From contig NZ_PEBJ01000001.1 in NCBI RefSeq assembly GCF_002802915.1, forward strand, positions 62,001 to 126,000: a stretch of 64,000 nt of DNA, given 5' to 3'. Position 1 is the first letter of the stretch; each line of letters begins with the position of its first letter. This stretch comes from Bifidobacterium felsineum (GTDB taxonomy: Bacteria > Actinomycetota > Actinomycetes > Actinomycetales > Bifidobacteriaceae). The position numbers and the translations under genes are program-made. The notes below the pieces were generated by a model. The model was not told the DNA's origin and did not search any database. It saw only the letters and a program-made list of their open reading frames with translations. Below, piece by piece: positions 9,609 to 18,868 of this stretch.

Positions 9609-10793
9609 CTACAAGCGCGATAGTGACATCTGCAAAATAGGTATTAATTCGCCGCGAATTACAATGTCGCCGCCGATTTGGCATCTTCGGATGATGGTGC
9701 GTGGATGCAGAACCGAAGTGGTGTCTCGGGTAAGTTGCTGCTGGGCGGCGCTGATAAACGTGTCATTGACTATGTCGGATGGGCCGTACACGCAAATGTC
9801 GTCAATATCGAGCATGGCAACCGGCATTGATAATGCCGCAGCTAGATCTCGTCCGGCTTGGGCGATGATGCGTTCACAGTCGGACGGATGCCCTTGCATG
9901 CGTGCTCGCAATACAGGCGTGCCGATAATTGCATCTAAGCAACCGTGCCGGCCGCAGGAGCATTGCGGCCCGTCCTGTCTGGCCGGGATGTGGCCTATTT
10001 CGCCCACTGCATAGTTGCTGCCGGCCACGCGCATATCATTGATCAGCAATGCTGATCCAACTCCTCGCGCGAGTTGTATGAACAGCAGATTAGGGCCGCC
10101 TTGCCCGAAGCATCGCTCGGCCATCAGCGCGCTTGCGGCATCGTTGTTGACGGTCGTGGGGATTCCGAATTTCTGTTCGATGGGTTCGCGCAAGTCGGTA
10201 TTGTGCCATTGCGAATAGGTGTATGACAGCACATTGCTCTCGTTTTTCACCACGCCAGGGGCGGCGATGCCGATGCCGACGGGATGCTGGCCTGAACGTA
10301 GAAGTTGTGCGATGAGGTCGTCTACATCGCTTACCGTGAATTGATCGGATGCGCCGAGTGTGATTTCGGCTCGTGTAATGGTTTGTCCGAAGAGATTCAG
10401 TATCGCGCCCTGGATGAGATGCGGCTGAGACAGGTCGATGCTCAGGAGCCGAAGTCGCTCCGGGTTGGTCCCGAGCAATGTACCGCGTTTTCCTGGCCCC
10501 TTACCGCTGCTCGGTTGAGGGCCGACTTCACGGATGAATCCTTTGGATATCAGTGTTGCGGCCGCTTCTGAGACCACCACGCGAGATAGTCCGGTGGCTC
10601 TTGCGATGTCCGCTCTGGAGAGCTGGCGGTCGGGGAACAGCGTGCTGAATACCAATGATGCGTTGTTGCGGCGCATGTCGATGGGCCGAATGGTGCTATT
10701 GATGCCGTTTGTTGCGGTATGTGGCGTGATGATGGGGAAGAACGGTGCGGCCGAAGGCGATTCGGTGTTTGTAACCGCATTTCGGTCCGACAT
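9609..10793 (-). CDS. ROK-family transcriptional repressor (NagC/XylR type)
   Basis: 394 residues: an N-terminal winged helix (about 45-110, LSRADIARATGLSRVVVSEAA) followed by a ROK sugar-sensing domain. The zinc motif CSCGRHGCLDA and the ATPase-like segment VGIGIAAPGVVKN are present. A clear AGAGGAGA ribosome site precedes ATG 10793. It is divergent from the glycan importer whose solute-binding gene begins at 11093. Palindromes at 11035-11053 and 10943-10989 are likely operators in the shared promoter. It probably represses the importer and GH20 genes until an amino sugar or its phosphate is present. The inducer is inferred from neighbours only. Confidence 0.88.
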   Translation of the reverse strand: MSDRNAVTNTESPSAAPFFPIITPHTATNGINSTIRPIDMRRNNASLVFSTLFPDRQLSRADIARATGLSRVVVSEAAATLISKGFIREVGPQPSSGKGPGKRGTLLGTNPERLRLLSIDLSQPHLIQGAILNLFGQTITRAEITLGASDQFTVSDVDDLIAQLLRSGQHPVGIGIAAPGVVKNESNVLSYTYSQWHNTDLREPIEQKFGIPTTVNNDAASALMAERCFGQGGPNLLFIQLARGVGSALLINDMRVAGSNYAVGEIGHIPARQDGPQCSCGRHGCLDAIIGTPVLRARMQGHPSDCERIIAQAGRDLAAALSMPVAMLDIDDICVYGPSDIVNDTFISAAQQQLTRDTTSVLHPRTIIRRCQIGGDIVIRGELIPILQMSLSRL

Positions 10794-10921
10794 GATATCT
10801 CCTCTGATTCCAACTGTTGTATTCGACTATATCCGGTTCGCCGCGCATCGAATGGATGGTGTTGTGATTGCGGGGGCAATCGTTGTTGATGCCGGCTGCT
10901 GCGGCATGTACCTATAGTTCT

Positions 10922-11053
10922 ATTTGTTAGCTCAACTGCTTTATTACAAATGTATGAAGCATATGCGCAATCGATAATGTATTTGTAATCTTGAAATAAC
11001 AAAGCAAACTTACTCTCCGTTTCAATGTCAAAACTTGTTAGCTTGGCTAACAA
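10922..11053. promoter_or_regulatory. Divergent promoter region with ROK-type operators
   Basis: Holds a perfect 19-bp palindrome TTGTTAGCTTGGCTAACAA (11035-11053), a matching half site TTGTTAGCTC near 10924, and a distant inverted pair ATTACAAAT/ATTTGTAAT (10943-10951 and 10981-10989). The palindrome sits 39 bp before the solute-binding gene start, where a bound repressor would block transcription. Its assignment to the ROK protein is an inference from position. Confidence 0.65.
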
Positions 11054-11092
11054 TTATGGCGAACTGGTGCAAGCCGGTGAAAGGGAGGAACA

Positions 11093-12397
11093 ATGAAAAC
11101 AACACGACGCACTGCCTTTGTGGCGGCAATTACTGCATTGGTTGTCTCGCTCGCGGGGTGCTCTATGGGCAAACCGCAAGCCTCCGCTAGTGCATCCGAC
11201 AGCAAGACGCTCACCGTCTGGTCCATGAACGGTGATTTGAGCCCTGAAGTGCTCAACGAGATCAATGCACGATTCACCAAAGAAACCGGTGCGAAAGTCA
11301 AGCTCGAAATGCATGACTGGGATGGCATCACCACTAAGGTGACCACCGCACTGACCACCAGCACCCCGCCTGACGTGATCGATGTCGGCAATACGCAGGT
11401 TTCCGGTTATGCGGCGAACGGAGGTCTTCTGGACCTCACCTCGCATAAAAGCGATCTTGAACAAGGTCAGACCTGGGTGAAGGGTTTGGAAGACAGTGCC
11501 ACCTACGATGGCAAGCTGTATGGTGTCCCTGGCCTGCTGGCGCCTTTTGCTGTGCTGTACAACAAGAAGATCTGGGCGGATGCCGGCATCACCACTGTGC
11601 CGACAACATATGACGAGCTTGAGAAGGACCTTGATGCCATTAAGGCCAAGCATGCGGATGATTCCAGCTTCTCCGCGTTCTACCTGTGCGGCCAGGACTG
11701 GTATTCCGCGTTGCAGTGGATTTGGAACGATGGCGGCAATATCGCCAAGCAGAGTGGCAGCAAATGGTCCGGTTCATTGGAATCTGAGGATTCGGTAACT
11801 GGCGTCTCCGATTGGAAGGCCTTCCAAAACAAGTACTCTGCGCCGGCCTCTCGTACGCTTGCCACCGATTCTCCGGATCAGACGCAGATTTTCGCGGACG
11901 GTAAAGCGGCCACCATCATTGCACCAAGCTCTTCCATCGGCACTGCAGTGAATCTGAAATCTCAAGTCACCAAGGATGATATCGGCTCGTTCGCCATCCC
12001 CGGCAAGGACGGCAAGCCGCAGCCCACTTTCACTAGCGGCTCCGATTGGGTGATTCCTGCTAAGTCCGCCAAGAGCGATCTGGCCATCAAGTGGGTGAAG
12101 ATTGCCGCAAGCCCTGATATTCAGGAAAACTATGTGTTCCCGAAGCAATTCCTTAACCCGAACACCGTTGAGGGCAATGAGCATATCATGAAGAGCTCTG
12201 CGATGACGGATTCGCTTAAGGGATATGTTGATTCGGCTAAAGCCGCGGTATCTACGCCGATGGCTGCAGGCTGGCTGAAGGTCGAAGGCAATAAAGTGAT
12301 GGAAACCTACTTCTCATCTGTGGCTTCCGGCACATCCACTCCGCAACAGGCCGGCGAGAAAACCGATGCTCAGCTCAATGATTTGTTGAATCAATGA
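11093..12397 (+). CDS. ABC importer solute-binding lipoprotein
   Basis: A 434-residue extracellular sugar-binding protein (family 1). The signal peptide ends in a lipobox, VVSLAGCSMG, with the modified Cys at about residue 24, so it is membrane-anchored. The mature chain opens with KTLTVWSMNGDLSPEVLNEINARF, typical of oligosaccharide-binding proteins. AGGGAGG lies 8 bp before ATG 11093. It is first in an operon with two permeases and a GH20 enzyme. The likely ligand is therefore a GlcNAc-containing oligosaccharide from milk or host glycans, which is not shown directly by the sequence. Confidence 0.92.
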   Translation: MKTTRRTAFVAAITALVVSLAGCSMGKPQASASASDSKTLTVWSMNGDLSPEVLNEINARFTKETGAKVKLEMHDWDGITTKVTTALTTSTPPDVIDVGNTQVSGYAANGGLLDLTSHKSDLEQGQTWVKGLEDSATYDGKLYGVPGLLAPFAVLYNKKIWADAGITTVPTTYDELEKDLDAIKAKHADDSSFSAFYLCGQDWYSALQWIWNDGGNIAKQSGSKWSGSLESEDSVTGVSDWKAFQNKYSAPASRTLATDSPDQTQIFADGKAATIIAPSSSIGTAVNLKSQVTKDDIGSFAIPGKDGKPQPTFTSGSDWVIPAKSAKSDLAIKWVKIAASPDIQENYVFPKQFLNPNTVEGNEHIMKSSAMTDSLKGYVDSAKAAVSTPMAAGWLKVEGNKVMETYFSSVASGTSTPQQAGEKTDAQLNDLLNQ

Positions 12398-12427
12398 TTG
12401 CAATGCGATCAAGGTGATGGAATAGCC

Positions 12428-13399
12428 ATGAGTGAAGTAACACGTTCAGTGAAGATCAGTCGTCGACGCAACGGTCATCCGGTCGTGCGTGAAGAGCATA
12501 AGCTGGGGTATTCAACGAAAACCGCGATGCTCTTGCTTACCCCTTCAGGGTTGATTCTGGGCGCGCTGGTAGTAGTGCCGCTCATCTTCCTCGTGTTCAC
12601 GTCATTCACGGATTTCAACCAGCGAACCCTGTTCACCGGGGAGTTCAACGTCGTTGGGCTGAGCACTTACGCTGCTGTGCTTGCAGATTCGGAATTCTGG
12701 TGGTCGGTCGTACGCACGGTGCTGCTGATGGCAGCGTGCGTGGCCGGCACCGTCCTGCTGGGCATGGCGGTCGCCCAGTTCATGACCAAGCTGGGGAAAG
12801 TCACGCAATACATTGTGACGGTGACGATGATATTGGCCTGGGCCATGCCGGAAGTCGCTTCGGCTGAAGTCTGGAATTGGCTGTTCCAGCCGGGTTATGG
12901 CGTGATCAATTGGCTACTGACGCAATTGCATGTGTTCGGTGACGTGACCAATGTGTCATGGGCCAATGATGCGCGACTGGCCTACATCTGCATCTGGTTG
13001 CTCGTGGTTTGGCAGGCCATACCATTCGTGGCGGTCACCATGTTCGCCGCCATACAGCAGGTCGATCCCTCCTGTATCGAAGCGGCGAAAATCGATGGGG
13101 CAGGACCCGTTCGCCTGTATTGGATGATCACTATTCCACTGGTCAAGCCGACCTTGCTTTTGGTCACCGTGCTCTCGATTATCTGGGATTTCAACATTTT
13201 CAATCAGATATGGCTGGTTTCCAAAGGCGGCCCGGACAACGCCACCGCCAATCTTGGGGTGTTCACCTACAAGAAAGCATTTGTGGGGTTTGACATCGGC
13301 AATGGTGCGGCGATTTCGGTGATCACCACGCTGATGTTGCTTGCTTTGACTGCGGTGTATATCCGCAGTCTGTTGAAGAGCGGGGAGGATTTGGTATGA
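12428..13399 (+). CDS. ABC sugar permease, MalF-like
   Basis: A 323-residue inner-membrane permease with six or so helices and the EAA loop (CIEAAKIDGAGPVRLYWMITIPLVKPT, near residue 222) that docks the ATPase. ATG 12428, 30 bp after the binding-protein gene, is chosen over an upstream in-frame codon. The ribosome site is weak (GGTGATGG). It overlaps the next permease by 4 bp (ATGA), which implies translational coupling. No ATPase gene is in the operon. Confidence 0.92.
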   Translation: MSEVTRSVKISRRRNGHPVVREEHKLGYSTKTAMLLLTPSGLILGALVVVPLIFLVFTSFTDFNQRTLFTGEFNVVGLSTYAAVLADSEFWWSVVRTVLLMAACVAGTVLLGMAVAQFMTKLGKVTQYIVTVTMILAWAMPEVASAEVWNWLFQPGYGVINWLLTQLHVFGDVTNVSWANDARLAYICIWLLVVWQAIPFVAVTMFAAIQQVDPSCIEAAKIDGAGPVRLYWMITIPLVKPTLLLVTVLSIIWDFNIFNQIWLVSKGGPDNATANLGVFTYKKAFVGFDIGNGAAISVITTLMLLALTAVYIRSLLKSGEDLV

Positions 13400-14229
13400 A
13401 CTCGCATAAGCCGATACGCCATGCGGTAATGACGGTATTGGGGCTGCTGTTTGCCGCAGCGTATTTCTTCCCGTTCTATTGGATGGTCAACTCAGCGCTC
13501 AAGCCGCGCAGCGAGATTATGACCTCTACCCCGCTGTTCTGGCCGAAGCACATCACAATGCAGAATTTCGTGGTGGCCATAACGCAAACGAATTTCATGA
13601 TTAATCTGAAAAACAGTTTGATCGTGGTGTTCAGCGCCGTGGTGTTCTCAGTGATATTCGCATTCTTCGCCTGCTATGCCCTCACGCGCTTCTGTTTTCG
13701 CGGGCGTGCCGCTTTCATGGTCGGCATTTTGGTGATTCAGATGCTTCCTGGTACGGCAATGCTCATACCGCAGTTCCTGGTATTCAATCAGCTCGGGTTG
13801 TTGAACACGTATCTGGGATTGATACTGGCATACGTGTCTGCAGTATTGCCATTCTCCATATGGAACCTACGCAACTTCTTCCTCAATATTCCCATTGAAG
13901 TGGAAGAGGCAGCCATGATCGACGGTGCGAACACATGGCAGATCCTGTGGCACATCACATTCCCTCTGCTTGTTCCCGGCCTGGTATCGACTTCGATTTT
14001 CGCGTTCATCTCCGCTTGGAATGACTACTTGACCGCATACACTTTCATGAAGGACCAAAGCATGTACACTCTGCCGGTGTGGCTGGCGTCGTTCACCACG
14101 CCTCGTGGAGTCGATTACGGCAGCCAGATGGCAGCGGCGACGCTGTTCTCGCTTCCGGTGGTGATTGTGTTCCTGCTAGTGCAGCGGAAAGTGACCGAAG
14201 GTGCGGCACTGGGCGCGGTGAAAGGCTGA
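13396..14229 (+). CDS. ABC sugar permease, MalG-like
   Basis: A 277-residue partner permease with six hydrophobic segments. Its EAA loop reads EVEEAAMIDGANTWQILWHI (near residue 167). Its start overlaps the stop of the MalF-like gene. Together with the binding lipoprotein it forms a carbohydrate uptake (CUT1) system. The energising ATPase must be encoded elsewhere, probably a shared MsiK-like protein. Confidence 0.92.
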   Translation: MNSHKPIRHAVMTVLGLLFAAAYFFPFYWMVNSALKPRSEIMTSTPLFWPKHITMQNFVVAITQTNFMINLKNSLIVVFSAVVFSVIFAFFACYALTRFCFRGRAAFMVGILVIQMLPGTAMLIPQFLVFNQLGLLNTYLGLILAYVSAVLPFSIWNLRNFFLNIPIEVEEAAMIDGANTWQILWHITFPLLVPGLVSTSIFAFISAWNDYLTAYTFMKDQSMYTLPVWLASFTTPRGVDYGSQMAAATLFSLPVVIVFLLVQRKVTEGAALGAVKG

Positions 14230-14291
14230 CTGAGCAGTCAGGGGCGTTTGATGCCTGAATGGCTTCAGAGAACGATGAAGTGAGGAGCGTC

Positions 14292-16334
14292 ATGCAGTAT
14301 TGCATTGAGGGGCAAACGAAGGATTTCGAGCTGATTCCCGAGCCTCGCACGGTGGAAATAAACCCAGATTCAGTGGTTGTGCTGCCATATGCAGGCCGGA
14401 TTGTGGAAAACGCAGGCGAGTGGGATGTGGCCGATGTGTGGGCCAATCAAGTCGCTGATGATATCGAAGCAGCCACCGGTCTGCGATGGGATATCGCGAA
14501 AGGCGACCGATGGCAGTCGTTCATTACGCTGTCCATCGCTTCTACTGATGATCTGGGACGGGATGAATATCGCCTGACGATCGCCCAAGAGGGCATCACC
14601 GTTGTTGGCGGTGACGCCGCCGGCCTGCGCGATGGCATCCAAACGCTGCGCCAGATTATCCGCCAATGCGCACCGTCGCTACCCGAGATCGACATAAAAG
14701 ACAAGCCCGCGTACCAAACCCGTGGCTACTATCTTGACGCCACGCGTGGCCGTGTGCCGACGCTCGATTGGCTGAAGCGTTGGGCCGACAAGCTGTGCCT
14801 CTACAAATACAATCAGCTGCAGCTCTATGTAGAGCACACGTTTGCATTCGACGACATGAGCGAAACCTGGCGCGGCACCAGTCCGCTCAAGCCGGCCGAC
14901 ATCATCGCGTTCGATGAATACTGCGCGGCACGTGGCATTGAACTGGTGCCATCAGTCTCCACATTCGGCCACCTGTACATGGCATTGCGCACGCGTGAGC
15001 TGCGTCACCTGGGCGAATTTCCCGAACAAGCCGACCGCCCATACAGCCTGATCGAGCGTATGGAGCATCACACGCTGAACATCACCGAGACGGACGCGTT
15101 CGCGCTCTCCTGCACGCTTATCGATGATTATCTTCAGCTGTTCCGCAGTCGTAAATTCAATATCTGCGGCGATGAGACATTCGATCTCGGCAAAGGTCGC
15201 TCCAAGCCGGAAGCTGATAAACGCGGGGTCGCCACCATGTATGCCGACTACGTGTCGCGACTGTGTGGCCACCTGTCCGAACAAGGCCGCGAGCCGCTGT
15301 TCTGGGGCGATATCGCCGTGGAAATGCCGGAGATTCTCGCGCGATTGCCGAAGGATGTGATGCTGCTGAACTGGCTCTATGCGCCGGACATTACCGACGA
15401 GAAGGTGCGGCTTGTGGCCGAGTCCGGTGCCACGCAATACGTGTGCCCGGCCGTGTGGTGCTGGAATACATTGCTGCCGCGACTGGACTGGGCTTGGGAG
15501 AACATCTCGCGTCTGGCTCAGTACGGCAGGCACTATGGAGCTGCGGGATTCTTGGTTACTGATTGGGGTGACTATGGGCACGTCAACGATCCTCGTATGA
15601 CGGTTCCCGGCATGATTTATGGCGCGCAGTGCGCATGGGATTCGCAATGGGCTGATGGATCGGGCGATGATGCGCATGTTGAGCTCGACCGCCGCATCTC
15701 GATTGCGGAATATGGCGATAGCACCGGCGAATTCGTCGCCGTGCTGCGTGACGCAAGCCATCAAGTGGCGTTTGGCTGGGACAATATCGTCCGATACCTG
15801 GAACTTGACTATGGCGATGGTTTGCTGAACGCTGATGTGCGTGATTCGATTTGGACCGACGAACATGATAGTGCTGACGGCGTCGACTATGCCGATTTGA
15901 TTCATGCCAGTACAACGCTGCGCGAGGCGCGTATGAATCTGCTCACTTGGCTGAAGTCCGACATACTGCGCTGGTCTGAGGCCAACACGGCATTGCGCGC
16001 AGATGTTGCCCGGCTTGGTGCGATTACGGCCCAAGCGGCGATTTATGATTCAGGAGCCACACGCGGCGGACTATTGCAGCCGATGTTGGTCGCGGCAGAA
16101 GGGCAGCGCCTGTTCAATGAACTGGGTGTGTGCCTGGCGTTGCGCGACGGAGTCATCGCCGAAGATGAAATCACTGGCGAGGTATTGCCAGACAGATTCC
16201 CTCAGCAGGTTGCCCGCGGTCTTGAACAATGGTTTGAAACCTATGCGGCAGTATGGCGTACGGTCAGTGCTGAATCAGAGCTGAGGCGCATTGCCAATGT
16301 GATCTGGCATTATGCCGATCTGCTGCGTAGCTAA
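14292..16334 (+). CDS. GH20 beta-N-acetylhexosaminidase
   Basis: A 680-residue intracellular enzyme expected to release terminal beta-linked GlcNAc or GalNAc by substrate-assisted catalysis. The N-terminal alpha/beta domain (about 1-140) precedes a TIM barrel starting near YQTRGYYLDATRGRVPTLDW. The catalytic Asp-Glu pair is in NICGDETFDLGKG (about residues 290-300). The sequence is more divergent than classical NagZ/HexA enzymes and has a long C-terminal helical part. There is no signal peptide, so the substrate is imported first by the adjacent ABC system. ATG 14292 has TGAGGAG before it. An earlier ATG at 14259 lacks a ribosome site. Confidence 0.88.
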   Translation: MQYCIEGQTKDFELIPEPRTVEINPDSVVVLPYAGRIVENAGEWDVADVWANQVADDIEAATGLRWDIAKGDRWQSFITLSIASTDDLGRDEYRLTIAQEGITVVGGDAAGLRDGIQTLRQIIRQCAPSLPEIDIKDKPAYQTRGYYLDATRGRVPTLDWLKRWADKLCLYKYNQLQLYVEHTFAFDDMSETWRGTSPLKPADIIAFDEYCAARGIELVPSVSTFGHLYMALRTRELRHLGEFPEQADRPYSLIERMEHHTLNITETDAFALSCTLIDDYLQLFRSRKFNICGDETFDLGKGRSKPEADKRGVATMYADYVSRLCGHLSEQGREPLFWGDIAVEMPEILARLPKDVMLLNWLYAPDITDEKVRLVAESGATQYVCPAVWCWNTLLPRLDWAWENISRLAQYGRHYGAAGFLVTDWGDYGHVNDPRMTVPGMIYGAQCAWDSQWADGSGDDAHVELDRRISIAEYGDSTGEFVAVLRDASHQVAFGWDNIVRYLELDYGDGLLNADVRDSIWTDEHDSADGVDYADLIHASTTLREARMNLLTWLKSDILRWSEANTALRADVARLGAITAQAAIYDSGATRGGLLQPMLVAAEGQRLFNELGVCLALRDGVIAEDEITGEVLPDRFPQQVARGLEQWFETYAAVWRTVSAESELRRIANVIWHYADLLRS

Positions 16335-16378
16335 GTGATAGCTGCGGCTGAATAATTTCGGAAGGAACGAAACCAACG

Positions 16379-17254
16379 GTGAGCGAAATGCACGGTGATG
16401 ATGCTGACGGCACTGAATTGACAGTGATGCAGGTGGCCAAGCGTATCGGTATGGCCGAACCGGTTATCGATGTATTACGTCAGATTCAGGAGTCAGGCGA
16501 AACCCTGGCGCCGGAAGGCAATGCAGCTGTGCGTGGTCTGACTGATCCATCGCAGCGGGTTGCCTCGTGGCGTGCCCTTAAATCCACGCTTGGTGATGAT
16601 CAGGATGGGTTCCGCATGCTGTATTGGATGCTCTATGCCGCCGGACGGTACACGTTCCCAACATATGCGCGGATGGGCATACCGGCCACGGTTTTCGATG
16701 ACACGATGGGCTGCTTCTCGCGGTTCGTTGACGAGCATCAAGTGAGCTACGGAAAGTACGGATTCGACCGTGATTTCTGGACATACCGCGAGCTCAGTGC
16801 GCGTCTGTTTCGGTTGGGAACACTGGAATTCGAGCTGGCCTACGAAGCCGATGACGTGCCGGCAATTGCAGGTATGCCGCGCATCATCAATATTCATATT
16901 CCATCCAACGCATCGCTCGACCCCGAACATTGCGATGCGTCTATCGCTTCGTCGCGGGACTTTCTCGCCTCATTCTTCCCGAATTGGGCAGGCTTGCCAT
17001 ACTGGTGCGAATCATGGCTGCTCTCCCCCGCGTTGAATCAACTGTTGCCTGAGCGCTCGCATATTCTGGCTTTCCAGCATCGGTTTGATATTTGTGAGAC
17101 TAATCCGGATGCGGATGATTGGCGTGAATGGGTGTTCCAGCGGAATAATGCGCCGATTGCCGAGTTGCCTGAGCGCACATCATTGCAGCGGAATATGAAA
17201 CGATTCCTGCTGGCCGGTGGCAAAGTCGGCATTGGAATCGGCCGTCTGCGCTGA
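16379..17254 (+). CDS. Putative acyltransferase-domain protein (NAT_N / GNAT_C type)
   Basis: A 291-residue protein reading as an N-terminal helical domain (about 1-150, with YTFPTYARMGIPATVF and YGFDRDFWTYRELSARLF) and a C-terminal GNAT-like domain (about 155-291, with INIHIPSNASLD). From memory this matches the paired N-acyltransferase domains seen beside glycosidase genes in bifidobacteria. No substrate is known to me. The start is GTG 16379, with GGAAGGA 12 bp upstream. It lies 44 bp behind the GH20 gene, probably in the same operon, so a role in handling amino-sugar products is plausible. Confidence 0.65.
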   Translation: MSEMHGDDADGTELTVMQVAKRIGMAEPVIDVLRQIQESGETLAPEGNAAVRGLTDPSQRVASWRALKSTLGDDQDGFRMLYWMLYAAGRYTFPTYARMGIPATVFDDTMGCFSRFVDEHQVSYGKYGFDRDFWTYRELSARLFRLGTLEFELAYEADDVPAIAGMPRIINIHIPSNASLDPEHCDASIASSRDFLASFFPNWAGLPYWCESWLLSPALNQLLPERSHILAFQHRFDICETNPDADDWREWVFQRNNAPIAELPERTSLQRNMKRFLLAGGKVGIGIGRLR

Positions 17255-17288
17255 CTGCTTGCGCTGACTGTCGGTTCCGTGCGTGACA

Positions 17289-17924
17289 ATGGCGCACATG
17301 CCGTATCGTCCATCATCTCGCTCCCGCTCCTCAGTCAGCACCAGCAGCAGCCTTATTGTTGATGGATTGTCGATTACGGTGGTGCGCAAACCCATCAAGA
17401 ATATGTATCTGCGCATCAAGCCGCCGAACGGGGACGTGGTGGTGTCGGCGCCGAAGCGCATGAGCGAGCGAACCATTGTTGATTTTGTGCGTGGGCGCAG
17501 GGCTTGGATTGATGGCAATGTGCGCAAAATGCAGCATGCGCGGCAGCGGTCATTGGTGTCGGAGCCGGAGCATACTGGATTCGTCTGGACTGATGGTTTG
17601 CGCAAGAAGGCTGCAGCCAATATCAATGCGCAGCTGCCGGGGCTGTTGGCCCAGTGGGGGCCGGTGATTGGCCGAACTCCCACGCACATCACATTGCGAT
17701 TGATGACCACGCGCTGGGGGTCGTGTACGCCGAAAACCGGGCGGATTCGACTGAATCTGCAATTGGGGCTCATGGAGCCGCGGTTCCTTGAATACGTGCT
17801 GGTGCACGAAATGACCCACTTATGGGAGCGTGGCCATGGAGTGGGCTTCCAGCGGCGCATCGGCTCCTATCTGCCGAACTGGCGCGAATTGCGCCGTGAT
17901 CTCAATCGTCGTGTGGTGCTGTAG
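17289..17924 (+). CDS. YgjP/DUF45-family metallopeptidase
   Basis: A 211-residue zinc peptidase-like protein. The motif HEMTHLWERGHGVGFQ near residue 170 supplies HExxH plus a third His, as in the YgjP (M48-like) family. The preceding segment TRWGSCTPKTGRIRLNLQL is also typical. It is cytoplasmic, with a Ser-rich N terminus. The start is uncertain: GTG 17283 and ATG 17289 are both possible and no ribosome site is clear. It lies 34 bp behind the acyltransferase-like gene and is convergent with gntR. Confidence 0.85.
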   Translation: MAHMPYRPSSRSRSSVSTSSSLIVDGLSITVVRKPIKNMYLRIKPPNGDVVVSAPKRMSERTIVDFVRGRRAWIDGNVRKMQHARQRSLVSEPEHTGFVWTDGLRKKAAANINAQLPGLLAQWGPVIGRTPTHITLRLMTTRWGSCTPKTGRIRLNLQLGLMEPRFLEYVLVHEMTHLWERGHGVGFQRRIGSYLPNWRELRRDLNRRVVL

Positions 17925-18698
17925 CTACTGCACGCTGTCGCCGGCAATATGGCTGATGGCCTGATCGGATTCGTCGACGATTTGCCTCATGGTGGCTTCG
18001 GCTGCCGCGCCATCACCCTTGCGAATCAGCGCGGCGACTTCGGTGTGCCAGCCGAGTGCCGTCTGATCGGCCACCTTAGGCATCAATTCATGCTGCGTGC
18101 GGCCGGTCAGCGTGGAGGCGATCACGTCGCCGAGCGCCGCGAACATCAGGTTTCCGGAAGCCTCCAATAATGTGCGATGGAAGAGAATATCGGCTTCCAG
18201 ATACTCAGCTTCGTCGGCATGATCGGAATGCGCCACCATCTCAATGGCCGCGCGGGTCAGCGTGGCCCAATGCTCTGCGGTGGCGTGCGAGGCGGACAGC
18301 CGTGCGGCCACGGGTTCCACGGCGGCGCGCAGCTGCGAGAGCTCATGCAGTGCGGAAATGCGATGCGGACCGCGCAGTCGCCACTGGATTACCTGCGGAT
18401 CCAGAATATTCCACTGCTCGATTGGGTTTGCAGTGGCTCCGGCCTTGCGTTTGACGCTGACCAATCCCATCGATTCCAATACGCGCGTGACTTCGCGCGT
18501 CACCGTGCGCGAAGGTGCGGCGTCGCCATCCATATTCGGCTCGGGCAGTCGTTCTCCTGTGGCTACTTCGCCGCTCACTACGGCCATGCCCCACTCGTCG
18601 AGGAGCCGGTCATGCAGGGAAAGCTCGGTGGTGCTGCCGGTGTCGTGGGCGGTGGTAGCACCGGGTGTCGCAGTAATCGGAGAAGTCGCAGAAGTCAT
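17925..18698 (-). CDS. gntR: GntR/FadR-family regulator of the gluconate genes
   Basis: A 257-residue regulator with an N-terminal winged helix (SLHDRLLDEWGMAVVSGEVA to SRTVTREVTRVLESMGLVSV) and a helical FCD effector domain containing RAAVEPVAARL and ADILFHRTLLEASGN. ATG 18698 is preferred, although the frame is open to 18776. GATACT lies 6 bp before it, so translation may be leaderless. It is divergent from gntP, and palindromes related in sequence lie in the 170-bp gap. It most likely represses gntP-gntK-gnd and is released by gluconate or its phosphate. The effector is inferred. Confidence 0.85.
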   Translation of the reverse strand: MTSATSPITATPGATTAHDTGSTTELSLHDRLLDEWGMAVVSGEVATGERLPEPNMDGDAAPSRTVTREVTRVLESMGLVSVKRKAGATANPIEQWNILDPQVIQWRLRGPHRISALHELSQLRAAVEPVAARLSASHATAEHWATLTRAAIEMVAHSDHADEAEYLEADILFHRTLLEASGNLMFAALGDVIASTLTGRTQHELMPKVADQTALGWHTEVAALIRKGDGAAAEATMRQIVDESDQAISHIAGDSVQ

Positions 18699-18730
18699 AA
18701 GACAAGTATCGCACGTTCGGTTGGTTATGG

Positions 18731-18816
18731 CATACATATTCGACACACCGGTGCGCAAAAGTATTGCGTATTCCATAATCGGCCGTTATACTAGATAACA
18801 ACATACGAAATGTATG
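18731..18816. promoter_or_regulatory. gntR-gntP promoter region with candidate GntR operators
   Basis: A perfect inverted repeat CATACGAAATGTATG (18802-18816) lies 53 bp before gntP. A related sequence, CATACATATTCGACA (18731-18745), lies beside gntR and matches one side of it in inverse orientation. A third dyad, ATAATCGGCCGTTAT, spans 18775-18789, and TATACT at 18787-18792 could be a -10 box for gntP. Confidence 0.65.
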
Positions 18817-18868
18817 CGGTGACAATGAAACGTCATTCAAATACAATTACTCAAAGAAGAGATGGATT

